NCBI GenBank assembly: GCA_028719205.1
Contig: JAQUKH010000008.1
Span: 23,000 to 86,999 of the forward strand
DNA from: a bacterium
Lineage (GTDB): Bacteria > JACRDZ01 > JAQUKH01
DNA length: 64,000 bases
Reading direction: 5' to 3'
Shown here: positions 41,949 through 50,944 of the stretch, in pieces
Numbering within the stretch: the first letter of the stretch is position 1
Layout of the letters: every line of letters begins with the position of its first letter
Position numbers and translations under genes: made by a program
Notes under the pieces: generated by a model
The model's input: only the letters and a program-made list of their open reading frames with translations
Database searches by the model: none
Told to the model about the DNA's origin: nothing

Positions 41949-44792
41949 TTATTGCTGTTTTCCAAAATTTGAGGCTAATATTGTAAGGTCATTTCCATCA
42001 ATTACCCCATCATTATTCAAGTCAGCCATCAAATTCCAATTGGAATCATTAGGAACAGAACCAAACGCCCTTGATAATTTAAATAAGTCATGGCCGTCAA
42101 CGAGATTGTTTGAACCGGGAGAAGTAATGTCAATGTTCCCTAATGGCTGGTTCATCGGAGAAAAACTTGCGGATATTGTGTGATTCACGGTTACATTATT
42201 AAAAGTGTATGTTGCAACTGCTCCTACTGACGCACTGTCAACTAATACATCTTGTATATAATATCCCGTGTTTCCAAAAATAGTAAAAGTCTGGTTTGTT
42301 CCATCATTTACTGTAATATTACCTAAAGGAGAAATATTTCCGTCGCCTACTGCGATTGCGGCTATTGTGTGGGTAATATTTATCACAAATTTAGCGGATA
42401 TTGTATGATTCGCTGTTACATTACTAAATATGTATGTTGACACTGCTCCCACCGATACACTATCTATCATTACATCTTGTATATGATACCCTGGGTTTGC
42501 AGAAATATTAAATGTCTGATCAACCCCATAATCAACTTTAACATTCCCTGAAGGACAAATATTTCCACCGCTTCCAAAACTTGCTGATATTGTACATGAA
42601 ATTTGCACCGGAATATTTCTATCCGTATTAGTACCATCTCCTAATTGACCATAATTTAATCCCCATGCCCATAATGTGCCATCGGATTTTAAACCTAATG
42701 AGTGTAACCATCCTATAGATATAATTACCCACTTTTTATCAGTACCAATCTGCACTGGAATATTTTTATCTGTATTTGTGCTATCTCCTAATTGACCATA
42801 AAGATTATATCCCCATGCCCACAACGTTCCATCGAATTTTAAGCCTATGCTTTGCCCAAATCCAGTAGATACAGACCGCCATTTACTATCAGTAATTATC
42901 TGCACAGGAACATTTTTATTTGTATTTGTACCATCACCTAATTGGCCATAATCATTTCTTCCCCATACCCATAACGTTCCATCAGATTTTATGCCTATGC
43001 TGTGAAAACCTCCAGCAGATACTGCTATCCATCCATTGTCACTACCTATCTGGACAGGAATATTTTTATTCGTATTTGTGCTATCACCTAATTGACCAAC
43101 ATTATTCAATCCCCATGCCCACAATGTACCATCGGATTTTAAACCTAGTGAATGATACTCTCCAGCAGATATAATTAACCAATTGTTATCAATACCAATC
43201 CGCGTCGGAATATTTTTCTTTATATTTGTACTATCTCCTAATTGACCAAAGGGATTCATTCCCCATGCCCACAATGTGCCATCAGATTTTAAACCTAGAG
43301 AATGATCTCCTCCAACAGATATAGCTACCCATTTATTATCAGAACCAATTTTCACTGGAACATTTTCCCAAGTATTTGTACTATTTCCTAATTGACCGCA
43401 ACTATTGTCCCCCCATGCCCACAACGTTCCGTCAGATTTTAAACCTAGTGTATGACCATGGTCGGCAGAAATATCTACCCATTTATTATCAAAACCAATT
43501 TTTAATGGAACATTTTTATTAATATTTGTACTATCTCCTAACTGACCACAGGGATTTCCTCCCCATGCCCACAATGTACCATCGGATTTTAAACCTGAAC
43601 TATGCTGAAATCCAGCAGATAATGTTTTCCATCTTTTGTCATCACTTCCAATCTGAACCGGAACATTTTTACTACTATTTGTACCATCTCCCAATTGACC
43701 ATAACCATTATATCCCCATGCCCATAATGTGCCATCTGATTTTAAACCTATTGTATGAGCTACTCCAATAACATTTGACGTTGAAGCAGAAACCGCTATC
43801 CATTTATTATCACTGCCCACCTGCACCGGGACATTTATATCAGTATTTGTACCATCTCCTAACTGGCCATCGTCATTTTTGCCCCATGCCCATAATGTTC
43901 CATTAGATTTTATACCTACTACATAACGCCTCCTCGCATATACATCTATCCATTTATTGTCACTTCCTATCTGGATTGGAGAATTTCTATCGGTATAAGT
44001 ACTGTCACCTAATTGGCCTTCCAAATTCCATCCCCATGCCCATAACGTTCCATCAGATCTGATACCTAAAGTATGACCCTCCCCAGCAGATACCTTTGTC
44101 CAGTTATTGTTATTGCCAATCTGCACCGGAACCATTCTGGAACTATTTGTTCCATCACCCAATGCTCCATCAGAATTCGCGCCCCATCCCCATAACGTTC
44201 CATCGGATTTTATCCCCATTGTATGCCCTGCTCCGGCAGATACGGCTATCCATTTATTGTCGCTTCCTATCTGTACTGGTATATTCTTAGAAATATTTGT
44301 ACTATCTCCTAATTCGTAATTGTAATTGCGTCCCCACGTCCATAATGTTCCATCAGATTTTATAGCTGCCGTATGACTCTCTCCGGTAGATATCTTTGTC
44401 CATTTATTGTCACTTCCAATCGGTACGGGAACATTCCTATTATTATTTGTGCTATCACCTAATTGGCCTCTATCATTTAATCCCCATGCCCATAATGTCC
44501 CATCGGATTTTATGGCTATGGTATGATCTCCACCGGCAGATATTGCTAGCCAGTTAACATCATTACCAATCTGCACAGGAACATCCCTATTAATATTTGT
44601 ACTATCACCTAACGCGCCATAATAATTACTTCCCCATGCCCATAATGTACCATCGGATTTAATCCACATAGTATGTTGTCCACCTGAAGCAATTTTCGAC
44701 AATTTATTTATAGTTGAAGCATGATGAGATGAAATAAATCCCAAAAACAACAATATAGTCAAAAACAAAACTTTTCTATAATTAATCATCAT
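41949..44792 (-). CDS. RCC1-repeat protein with C-terminal dockerin domain
   Basis: 947 residues. Signal peptide, then 14 RCC1-type repeats of about 50 residues, each with the IKSDGTLWAWGxNxxGQLGDSTN core (residues ~43-745), forming probably two seven-bladed propellers. Two repeats of an InlB/Big-like module follow (GNICPSGNVKVDYGVDQTF; GNISPLGNITVNDGTNQTF), then a type I dockerin-like end (DGHDLFKLSRAFG... DLNNDGVIDGNDLTILASNFG) with a calcium loop. The lipoprotein gene directly upstream carries a cohesin domain, so the protein is probably held at the cell surface through it. Ligand unknown. Confidence 0.88.
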   Translation of the reverse strand: MMINYRKVLFLTILLFLGFISSHHASTINKLSKIASGGQHTMWIKSDGTLWAWGSNYYGALGDSTNINRDVPVQIGNDVNWLAISAGGDHTIAIKSDGTLWAWGLNDRGQLGDSTNNNRNVPVPIGSDNKWTKISTGESHTAAIKSDGTLWTWGRNYNYELGDSTNISKNIPVQIGSDNKWIAVSAGAGHTMGIKSDGTLWGWGANSDGALGDGTNSSRMVPVQIGNNNNWTKVSAGEGHTLGIRSDGTLWAWGWNLEGQLGDSTYTDRNSPIQIGSDNKWIDVYARRRYVVGIKSNGTLWAWGKNDDGQLGDGTNTDINVPVQVGSDNKWIAVSASTSNVIGVAHTIGLKSDGTLWAWGYNGYGQLGDGTNSSKNVPVQIGSDDKRWKTLSAGFQHSSGLKSDGTLWAWGGNPCGQLGDSTNINKNVPLKIGFDNKWVDISADHGHTLGLKSDGTLWAWGDNSCGQLGNSTNTWENVPVKIGSDNKWVAISVGGDHSLGLKSDGTLWAWGMNPFGQLGDSTNIKKNIPTRIGIDNNWLIISAGEYHSLGLKSDGTLWAWGLNNVGQLGDSTNTNKNIPVQIGSDNGWIAVSAGGFHSIGIKSDGTLWVWGRNDYGQLGDGTNTNKNVPVQIITDSKWRSVSTGFGQSIGLKFDGTLWAWGYNLYGQLGDSTNTDKNIPVQIGTDKKWVIISIGWLHSLGLKSDGTLWAWGLNYGQLGDGTNTDRNIPVQISCTISASFGSGGNICPSGNVKVDYGVDQTFNISANPGYHIQDVMIDSVSVGAVSTYIFSNVTANHTISAKFVINITHTIAAIAVGDGNISPLGNITVNDGTNQTFTIFGNTGYYIQDVLVDSASVGAVATYTFNNVTVNHTISASFSPMNQPLGNIDITSPGSNNLVDGHDLFKLSRAFGSVPNDSNWNLMADLNNDGVIDGNDLTILASNFGKQQ
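42560..44670. repeat. Tandem ~150-bp repeats coding the RCC1 units
   Basis: Fourteen units of about 150 bp encode the RCC1 blades. Nucleotide identity between units is high (for example CCCCATGCCCATAATGT and CCATCGGATTTTA recur), so recombination could change unit number. Antisense ORFs in this stretch are by-products of the repeats. Confidence 0.85.
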
Positions 44793-44806
44793 TCATTCCT
44801 TAATTT

Positions 44807-45358
44807 CTAATTATACCTCAAACTCCCGCCCAGCCAATTCGTTCCCGTGATATTTCCGGCCGGTGATTTAAGCATACTATTTGTCGCGTTACAACTTATG
44901 TCCGTATTTGACTGTACAGTAAGCGCTTTAAATATTAAAGTCATTAATTTCCCATCGCCATCTGTTCCGACTGCATTGCCTTTTTTATCAATCCCTAAAA
45001 GCAGTATTCCTTCCTGACCGTTTAATAACGCCGGGGAAAATGTAAGGTCGCTTCCTAAATAACTTCCGGAAGCACTCGCTGATACATACTTTATTTTACT
45101 CCCGTCATAAGTAAGCCACAGCGCCGCCCCATAGACATCTAATCCGCCTTTAATTTGAACGGCAAGGGTTATTTCATCATTATTGCTTGATACTTTTTCG
45201 AGATATACTGAATTGGTGGAAGGATTGCCTGAAGAAGCAAAAGAAATTACAGGTGAAGGATTCACTGGATCAGTAATATTATTACCACAGCCATTTAAAA
45301 TATTTATAAACATTACGGATAGGGACAATACTATAAATTTACAAATTTTATTTTTCAT
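44807..45358 (-). CDS. Cohesin-domain lipoprotein
   Basis: About 183 residues. Lipobox ILNGC (Cys24), then a cohesin fold: NSVYLEKVSSNNDEITLAVQIKGGLDVYGAALWLTYDGSKIKYVSAS, ending LIFKALTVQSNTDISCNATN... GTNWLGGSL. The second of two adjacent ATGs (45358) is preferred for spacing from AGGAGG. It precedes the dockerin-bearing RCC1 gene by 14 bp, so cohesin and dockerin are co-expressed. It has a paralogue at 63381-63950. Confidence 0.85.
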   Translation of the reverse strand: MKNKICKFIVLSLSVMFINILNGCGNNITDPVNPSPVISFASSGNPSTNSVYLEKVSSNNDEITLAVQIKGGLDVYGAALWLTYDGSKIKYVSASASGSYLGSDLTFSPALLNGQEGILLLGIDKKGNAVGTDGDGKLMTLIFKALTVQSNTDISCNATNSMLKSPAGNITGTNWLGGSLRYN

Positions 45359-45400
45359 CATTCCCCTCCTAAAAATTTATCCCCTTCCAGTAATTTTTTT

Positions 45401-45429
45401 GTTATAACATAAAATTAGGAATAATTCAA
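45401..45429 (-). promoter_or_regulatory. Promoter of the cohesin-RCC1 operon
   Basis: Minus strand TTGAAT (45429-45424), 17 bp, TATAAC (45406-45401), about 43 bp before the ATG. Confidence 0.6.
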
Positions 45430-45452
45430 TTAGAAATACCTAGTAAAACTTC

Positions 45453-47294
45453 TCAAACTTCTTCCGATTTTTGTTTATAATCCATAACGGTTTTAATGAA
45501 TATATTCCCGTAGGCCCTTAATTTGTTTTCCCCTACCCCGTAAATAACCGAGAAATCATCTATAGTCAAAGGCTCCCTGGCGGCAATATCCCTTAAGGTT
45601 TTGTCGCTGAAGATAATATACGCGGGGACACTTTTTTCCCGCGCCAGTTCCGCCCTCTTTCTTCTTAATACCTGGAAAAGGTCCTGGTCTACTTCCGCCC
45701 ATTCACTGTCTCTTTTTTCTGTAGCTTTCTTCGCGATATCCTTTTTCCTGGCCGCCACGACGGGTTTGATCAATACAGGCGTAATTTCCGAGTTCAATAA
45801 TTGCCTTCCGGCCTCAGTTACTGAAAGCGTCAGATATTCGCTATCCTTCAATAAAAATCCCTGGCCTGTAAGCTGTTCGACCATATACCAGACATAATTT
45901 TCAGTCTCTTCCTTCATAATCCCGAAGGTTGATAGTTTATGATGCCCCAAATTTTCTATTTTTTCAGTTGCTTTGCCTCTGAGGACATTAACCACATGCC
46001 CGGTCCCAAACCCGTAACGCTCCTGCCTGACCTTAATTACGCACGATAATATCTGTTGCGCGACATTAAGCGAGTCATTAACCATATCAAGCTCAGTTAA
46101 ACAATAATCGCAGCTGTCACAGGAATTTTTACCGTAATACTCTCCGAAATAATTTGAGAGCACCTTATGCCTGCATTGCGGTTTAACGCAGAAATCATAA
46201 ATGGCCCTGAGTTTTTTCATTATTGTTTCTTTTTCGGAGGACTCTTCCGCGAAATAACTCCATAACCGGAAATCCGCCCCGCCGTAAAACATATAACAAA
46301 AGGCGGGAAGCCTGTCCCTTCCGGCGCGGCCCGTTTCCTGCTGATAATGTTCAAGGCTTTTTGGCATACCCGCGTGAATGATAAAGCGGATATTGGACCG
46401 GTCTATTCCCATACCGAACGCGACTGTGGCCACAACTATATTTACCTCTTCGCGCGCGAACCTGTCCTGTGCCAGACGCCGGTCTTTATCCGTCATACCC
46501 GCGTGATACCTGACATTATCAATACCGAGTTTCATAAGGTCTTCGGAAACAGAATCCACATCTTTGCGCCGCAGGCAATATATGATACCAGCTTCATTAT
46601 TATGCTTTTGCAGAATTTCTTTTATCTGTTTTAAAATATTGGACCGCGGCATTACGCGATATGTCAGATTGGGACGGTCTATGGAACCTATAAGTATCTT
46701 AGGCTCGGTGAACCCTAACTGTGCTATTATATCTTTTTGTACTTCTTTGGTAGCAGTAGCCGTAAAAGCGTGCACGCTGATATCTTTAAACCTCTCCTTG
46801 ATCATCTTAAGATTCCGGTAGCTGGACCTGAAATCATGCCCCCAATGGCTTATGCAATGTGCTTCATCGATTATAAAAAAAGAGAGAGCGACAGATCTTA
46901 AAAGTTCAATAGTTTCTTCATTCTCAAGCCTCTCTGGAGATAAATATAATATTTTTATATCCCCTTTCAGTATCTGCTCAACCGCGGATCTTTGTTCTTT
47001 GACAGACAGGCTTGAATTTAAATAACAGGAAGGCACCCCCATATCTTTCAAATTATCAACCTGGTCCTTCATAAGGGATATAAGCGGAGAAACAACAACA
47101 GCCATACCCTCCTTCAATAAGGCGGGTAATTGAAAACACAAAGATTTACCGCCTCCCGTGGGCAGCACAGTCAGGCTGTCTTCGTTTTCCAGCATGGATA
47201 GAATAACATCTTCCTGTAAAGGCAAAAACGACCCATACCCCCAGTATTTCTTCAATCCCTCATGAATTTTTTCTTTATTTTTGTTTTCTATCAT
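45453..47294 (-). CDS. recQ: ATP-dependent DNA helicase RecQ
   Basis: 613 residues. SF2 motifs TGGGKSLCFQLPAL, FFIIDEAHCISHWGHDFR, FTATAT, and VATVAFGMGIDRSNIRFIIH; a RecQ zinc subdomain (CRHKVLSNYFGEYYGKNSCDSCDYC); RQC winged helix; and an HRDC domain at the end (QVLRRKRAELAREKSVPAYIIFSDKTLRDIA). 3'-5' helicase in recombination and replication repair. GGGA precedes the ATG. Confidence 0.96.
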   Translation of the reverse strand: MIENKNKEKIHEGLKKYWGYGSFLPLQEDVILSMLENEDSLTVLPTGGGKSLCFQLPALLKEGMAVVVSPLISLMKDQVDNLKDMGVPSCYLNSSLSVKEQRSAVEQILKGDIKILYLSPERLENEETIELLRSVALSFFIIDEAHCISHWGHDFRSSYRNLKMIKERFKDISVHAFTATATKEVQKDIIAQLGFTEPKILIGSIDRPNLTYRVMPRSNILKQIKEILQKHNNEAGIIYCLRRKDVDSVSEDLMKLGIDNVRYHAGMTDKDRRLAQDRFAREEVNIVVATVAFGMGIDRSNIRFIIHAGMPKSLEHYQQETGRAGRDRLPAFCYMFYGGADFRLWSYFAEESSEKETIMKKLRAIYDFCVKPQCRHKVLSNYFGEYYGKNSCDSCDYCLTELDMVNDSLNVAQQILSCVIKVRQERYGFGTGHVVNVLRGKATEKIENLGHHKLSTFGIMKEETENYVWYMVEQLTGQGFLLKDSEYLTLSVTEAGRQLLNSEITPVLIKPVVAARKKDIAKKATEKRDSEWAEVDQDLFQVLRRKRAELAREKSVPAYIIFSDKTLRDIAAREPLTIDDFSVIYGVGENKLRAYGNIFIKTVMDYKQKSEEV

Positions 47295-47337
47295 ACATAT
47301 TTCCCTAACGACCTTGATTTAATAACTCACCGTTTGG

Positions 47338-47520
47338 AAATTAATTTTAAATCTCTTTTTGCTTAAACCCGAAACGTTTTTGATAAATCTAAGGCTCACT
47401 ACAGGCAATTTTAAAACTCGCTCTTCGAGCTCAAACATTAAAATTGCTTATCTTTCGTTTCGCCAAGATTTATTGCAAAAAGCGTTTCTATAGACGCAAA
47501 AAAAGATTTAAAATTAATTT
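47338..47520. repeat. Long inverted-repeat element E2 upstream of recQ
   Basis: Outer arms AAATTAATTTTAAATC at 47338 and GATTTAAAATTAATTT at 47520 match almost perfectly over 25 bp, with inner arms GGCAATTTTAA / TTAAAATTGC and GAGC hairpins. It shares a 23-bp identical block with element E3 at 53357-53431. The region 47295-47603 holds no other feature. Confidence 0.78.
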
Positions 47521-47603
47521 TTTACAAACTTAAGTTTAAAAATAAATATTATATCATTTCTTGAATAAAATAATGAAAAATATCAGAATAAATGAGGGAA
47601 ATG

Positions 47604-47795
47604 TTAGTTTTTTGCCGGTAATTTATCTGAAGCTTTATCAACCGTACCCGTAGCTGCTTGCGGATTTTTTGCTTTTGCCGGACTTGGCGGAATTTTATTT
47701 CCAGATGAGCTAAAATACTCCCTGCTTGATTTTCTAATACACGAAGCTTTTTGAAACCTTCTAAAGTCCCTGAGAATTCTATTATTTACGGCCAT
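47604..47795 (-). CDS. Possible small basic protein, doubtful
   Basis: An ORF of 63 codons with a basic N-terminal half (RILRDFRRFQKASCIRKSSREYF) and an Ala/Pro/Lys-rich tail. There is no ribosome binding site and no recognisable family. Listed only because the stretch between element E2 and the thioredoxin gene is otherwise empty. Confidence 0.25.
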   Translation of the reverse strand: MAVNNRILRDFRRFQKASCIRKSSREYFSSSGNKIPPSPAKAKNPQAATGTVDKASDKLPAKN

Positions 47796-47822
47796 TATTG
47801 TAAAGTATCATAAAAATATGAT

Positions 47823-48407
47823 TTAGTCAACGGGTTTTTCTTCTGTTTTATATTTCAGGGTTTCTTCTATTTTAGATTTAACGAATTCTTTAGGAGCCGC
47901 ACCGGTGATCCTGCCTACTTCTTTCCCTTTTTTAAAAAAAAGATAAGTAGGAATACCTGTAATATTATACAATCTTATTAAATATTGATCCTCATCAGCA
48001 TTAATTTTATAGACAACTATTTTTTTCGCGTATTCAATTTTTAATTCTTCGATAATCGGGTCCATTGCCTGGCACGGGGGGGCACTCGCTGCAAAGAAAT
48101 CAACTAAAACGGGAAGCTCGGATTGAATTACATTCTGGTCGAATTTATTATCGTTTCTTGCTATATAATCAGATATTATTCTATTTGATCTATATACGGG
48201 ATAAAAATATATGCCTGCTATTATTATTGCTATGGCTATTACTATAAAAAAAATAAAACCGCTTTTTGATTTAGGTTTTTCTAATTCATTTTTTCTAAAA
48301 TATGGTACAAATACATTATCCTTATTTTTCTTTTTTAAAATTTCCTGGCACATACTGCAATACAAAGCATCATCCGGATTTTGATAATCACATTTTGGAC
48401 ATCTCAT
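47823..48407 (-). CDS. Zinc-ribbon, membrane-anchored thioredoxin-like protein lacking the first active-site Cys
   Basis: About 194 residues from ATG 48407 (GGGAG upstream). Zinc ribbon CPKC...CSMC (Cys3, 6, 17, 20), a membrane helix (~50-69), then a thioredoxin fold. The expected WCxPC is written SAPPC: Ser108-Ala109-Pro110-Pro111-Cys112, so the attacking Cys is missing and only the second remains. The cis-Pro segment (ITGIPTYLFF) and FKKGKEVGRITGA are intact. It may act as a thiol-binding or structural module rather than a disulfide reductase. Confidence 0.82.
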   Translation of the reverse strand: MRCPKCDYQNPDDALYCSMCQEILKKKNKDNVFVPYFRKNELEKPKSKSGFIFFIVIAIAIIIAGIYFYPVYRSNRIISDYIARNDNKFDQNVIQSELPVLVDFFAASAPPCQAMDPIIEELKIEYAKKIVVYKINADEDQYLIRLYNITGIPTYLFFKKGKEVGRITGAAPKEFVKSKIEETLKYKTEEKPVD

Positions 48408-48481
48408 TTTTTTCTCCCTGAGCAAAATGCTATTTTATATGGAAACTTTTTTGGATATTATTAATTTCGGAATAATTATCC

Positions 48482-49165
48482 TTATGTTTTAACTCTATTT
48501 CTTTTAATGATCAATAGTTTATTCCCGCCGATCTGGAATTCATAATTGACTTTTCTTATTTCAATGCTGTTTTTTTTAAAATCAGTTAAAACGTTGCTGA
48601 CATATGAAGACCTGTTCGCGTTCATATCAAGCAAGGGAAATATCCGGACTTCCCCGGAAACCCTAAGCATCTCAGTTATCGCTTTTTTGTGGAATTCATA
48701 GGTCAGTTTATCCGTATATAAAAACAAAAAATGAGAACTTAAAGAAATATCAAATTCATCATCGTTGAACGGCAGGTCAGGCAAAGAAGCCGGAACATAT
48801 CTTCTATTCTTCTTTCCCTCATCGTATGAATTTAAAAATATTTTCATAGCCTTCATTCGTATCTTATCTAATTCTTCGATCGACCTGATTTCAGACCAGA
48901 CAAATTTCTCTTTATTTTTTTCAGTCTGCTCCAAAACATCCGCCCGCGTTTCTTCTATCCGCTCTTCAATTTCTTCTCTGGATAATTTATATATCGGATC
49001 TATAGATACGACTCTGCCACCCTTCCGGGTATATTCTTCATTAAAACTTGAAGGCCCGTCACCACAGCCTAAAATGCTTGCTCTATTATCTTTCAGATCA
49101 AACATCCTTCTGTATTCATCATAATTCCTGCCCCAGGGAACAATATTTTTATAATTTAATGCCAT
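48482..49165 (-). CDS. Class I SAM-dependent methyltransferase-like protein
   Basis: 227 residues. Motif I is ASILGCGDGPSSFN (~29-42) with the acidic ribose-binding residue in VVSIDP; LPDLPFNDDEFDISLSSHFLFLY fits motifs II-III, and EMLRVSGEVRIFPL the later strand. Substrate unknown. It stands between the DUF2061 gene and the thioredoxin-like gene. Confidence 0.8.
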   Translation of the reverse strand: MALNYKNIVPWGRNYDEYRRMFDLKDNRASILGCGDGPSSFNEEYTRKGGRVVSIDPIYKLSREEIEERIEETRADVLEQTEKNKEKFVWSEIRSIEELDKIRMKAMKIFLNSYDEGKKNRRYVPASLPDLPFNDDEFDISLSSHFLFLYTDKLTYEFHKKAITEMLRVSGEVRIFPLLDMNANRSSYVSNVLTDFKKNSIEIRKVNYEFQIGGNKLLIIKRNRVKT

Positions 49166-49194
49166 AGTATTTCTAAATACAAAAATCTTAATTA

Positions 49195-49443
49195 TTAAAT
49201 CTTTTTATATATATTTTTTCCCCATTTAATCTTGTCCCAAATCCTCTCATGGAAAAAATAGCCGATTGTCGTATAAATATTACTTATTATCATAAATCCA
49301 AACGCGATATTAACTTTTCCGGTAATTAAATATACAGTCGTAAAATCCAAAGTTAAAATAAAAACCCTGTAAGTTACCGTCTTTACAATTGACCTTAAAA
49401 GAGTTTCTTCCAAATGATGCGATTGAATTGAAAGTTTTTCCAT
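49195..49443 (-). CDS. DUF2061 small membrane protein
   Basis: 82 residues with LLRSIVKTVTYRVFILTLDFTTVYLITGKVNIAFGFMIISNIYTTIGYFFHERIWDKIKWG split over residues 16-74, the DUF2061 pattern with two membrane helices. In other genomes this domain is often near or fused to sulfate-assimilation enzymes, not seen here. Role unknown. Confidence 0.82.
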   Translation of the reverse strand: MEKLSIQSHHLEETLLRSIVKTVTYRVFILTLDFTTVYLITGKVNIAFGFMIISNIYTTIGYFFHERIWDKIKWGKNIYKKI

Positions 49444-49683
49444 ATTTGTCCTTTGTAAGAAATTTTATCTTATGTTATTTTTTTTAATTTTATCATATTT
49501 TGAATAATTTTCCGGATATTATTGAAAATTAGCACATTTAGAAATGTCCCATATCGGAATTATTTTTATTTAGGGAATAAAAATGATTCGTATTAAATAA
49601 TGGGAGAATTGGGAGATGAGGATAGTACCAGGAATACAATGTTCCAGATACAAATACTTCCCGGATACCAGATAATCATCAGG

Positions 49684-50247
49684 CTATTGCTTCCTGGACG
49701 TATTGGTTTCAACCCATGCCGCAAATGCACGTAGATATTTAGCTGCGAAATCCCTGATTGAATCATTAGCGAGATTACCGCTCTCATCGAAGAGTTTGGC
49801 GGCATTTCCAATGTAAGCCTCAGGCTGCTGCATAGTGGGAATATTAAGAAACACCAGCGATTGACGCAAGTGGTGGTTTGCACCAAATCCACCTATGGCA
49901 CCAGGCGAGACACTCATTACGGCGCCCGGTTTTCCATCCCATACGCTCTTTCCATAGGGACGGGAACCCACATCGATCGCGTTCTTGAGCACACCGGGAA
50001 CTGATCGATTGTACTCGGGCGTGACAAACAAGACACCGTCAAATTTCATTAAGCTTTCCCTGAATTCGATCCATGCAGCCGGCGGATTATCGTCGAGATC
50101 TTGATTATAGAGCGAAAGTGCGCCGATCTCAATGACTTCAAGCTTCAGTGATTCAGGTGCAAGTGCTACAAGCGCCTTTGCCATTTTCCGGTTGAAGGAT
50201 TCCCTGCGAAGACTTCCTACCAAAACAGCAATCTTTTTTTGTGTCAT
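49684..50247 (-). CDS. NADPH-dependent FMN reductase (foreign composition)
   Basis: 187 residues of the NAD(P)H:quinone/FMN reductase flavodoxin-like family: AVLVGSLRRESFNRKMAKAL (flavin phosphate loop), PEYNRSVPGVLKNAIDVGSRP and GGFGANHHLRQSLVFLN. Base composition is visibly richer in G+C (around 50%) and codon use differs from its neighbours, with gene-free DNA on both sides; it was probably acquired by transfer. Possible roles are quinone or metal reduction. Confidence 0.9.
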   Translation of the reverse strand: MTQKKIAVLVGSLRRESFNRKMAKALVALAPESLKLEVIEIGALSLYNQDLDDNPPAAWIEFRESLMKFDGVLFVTPEYNRSVPGVLKNAIDVGSRPYGKSVWDGKPGAVMSVSPGAIGGFGANHHLRQSLVFLNIPTMQQPEAYIGNAAKLFDESGNLANDSIRDFAAKYLRAFAAWVETNTSRKQ

Positions 50248-50573
50248 AGCTTTTCTCCCATTGATATCATCTAATTTTCTATTTTAAACATGCTTCATGT
50301 ATATCGCATTTTCTCAGGACAACCCAACTAAATTTAGTATATACCTTTAATATTTATTTGTCCAAGAAATAAAGTATAAAAAAATAAACAAATAATAAAA
50401 CTTTTATTATTTTGATAACGACAAATTCAATCGGAAGCGGGCTACGGTCCTTCCTCTGGATTGCTCGTGTTAAAATTTTTATTTATTTTATATCTTTTCC
50501 GAGTGAATTTTAATACTATATTTGGCTGTGGTACAATAAATGGAGGTAGGCCAATATTCCCAAATATTTAAGT
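50248..50573. other. Gene-free region between the FMN reductase and the hgc operon
   Basis: 326 bp with no convincing ORF or RNA. It contains the AT-only hairpin at 50391-50411 and a locally richer patch (about 50430-50470). Confidence 0.6.
50377..50411 (-). terminator. Possible terminator of the hgc operon
   Basis: AATAATAAAA and TTTTATTATT (50391-50411) are inverted, and on the minus strand are followed by a T-rich run (TGTTTATTTTTTTA). The stem is all A/T, so it is weak. Confidence 0.4.
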
Positions 50574-50915
50574 TTAAAAAGCAAAATATTTTATGTTTAC
50601 ATCTTTTAATAATTCTTTTACCTTTTCGACATTTTCTTTTTTGACCATAAGTCTTGCAGGTTGGATCATATTATAAAGAGTAACATTAAAAGTACTTTCG
50701 CCCTGAAAATAATAAATTATATTCTTGGAATCAAGTAATGATTTAATGAATGCAATATCAGCATGATTAGATGTTGAAAGAACATGTTCAAATTGAATGT
50801 TTTTAGAATTTACAGAATATATTTCTTCAGGCAAAACATTAACCAAAGCTATATTACATTCATCACATTGTGTTATGCCATCTATATATTCTTGTCTGCA
50901 TTTTGGACAAAACAT
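50574..50915 (-). CDS. Zinc-ribbon plus DUF2007-like protein
   Basis: 113 residues: a zinc ribbon at the start (CPKCRQEYIDGITQCDEC), then a DUF2007-type signal-transducing-like domain (FEHVLSTSNHADIAFIKSLLDSKNIIYYFQGES... ARLMVKKENVEKVKELL). Function unknown. Last gene of the hgc-region run, 29 bp after the DUF3795 gene. Confidence 0.78.
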   Translation of the reverse strand: MFCPKCRQEYIDGITQCDECNIALVNVLPEEIYSVNSKNIQFEHVLSTSNHADIAFIKSLLDSKNIIYYFQGESTFNVTLYNMIQPARLMVKKENVEKVKELLKDVNIKYFAF

Positions 50916-50944
50916 TTTTGTTTATCTTTTTAACGCCAAAAAAA

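Noticed and set aside
42920..44319. Several antisense ORFs on the + strand inside the RCC1 gene
   Set aside because: They recur with the 150-bp repeat, are full of His/Tyr/Cys low-complexity translation and have no ribosome binding sites.
49510..49600. Possible insertion-sequence remnant (TTAGCACATTTAGAAATGTC)
   Set aside because: It recalls ends seen beside some integrase-type elements, but there is no transposase fragment, matching second end or target duplication.
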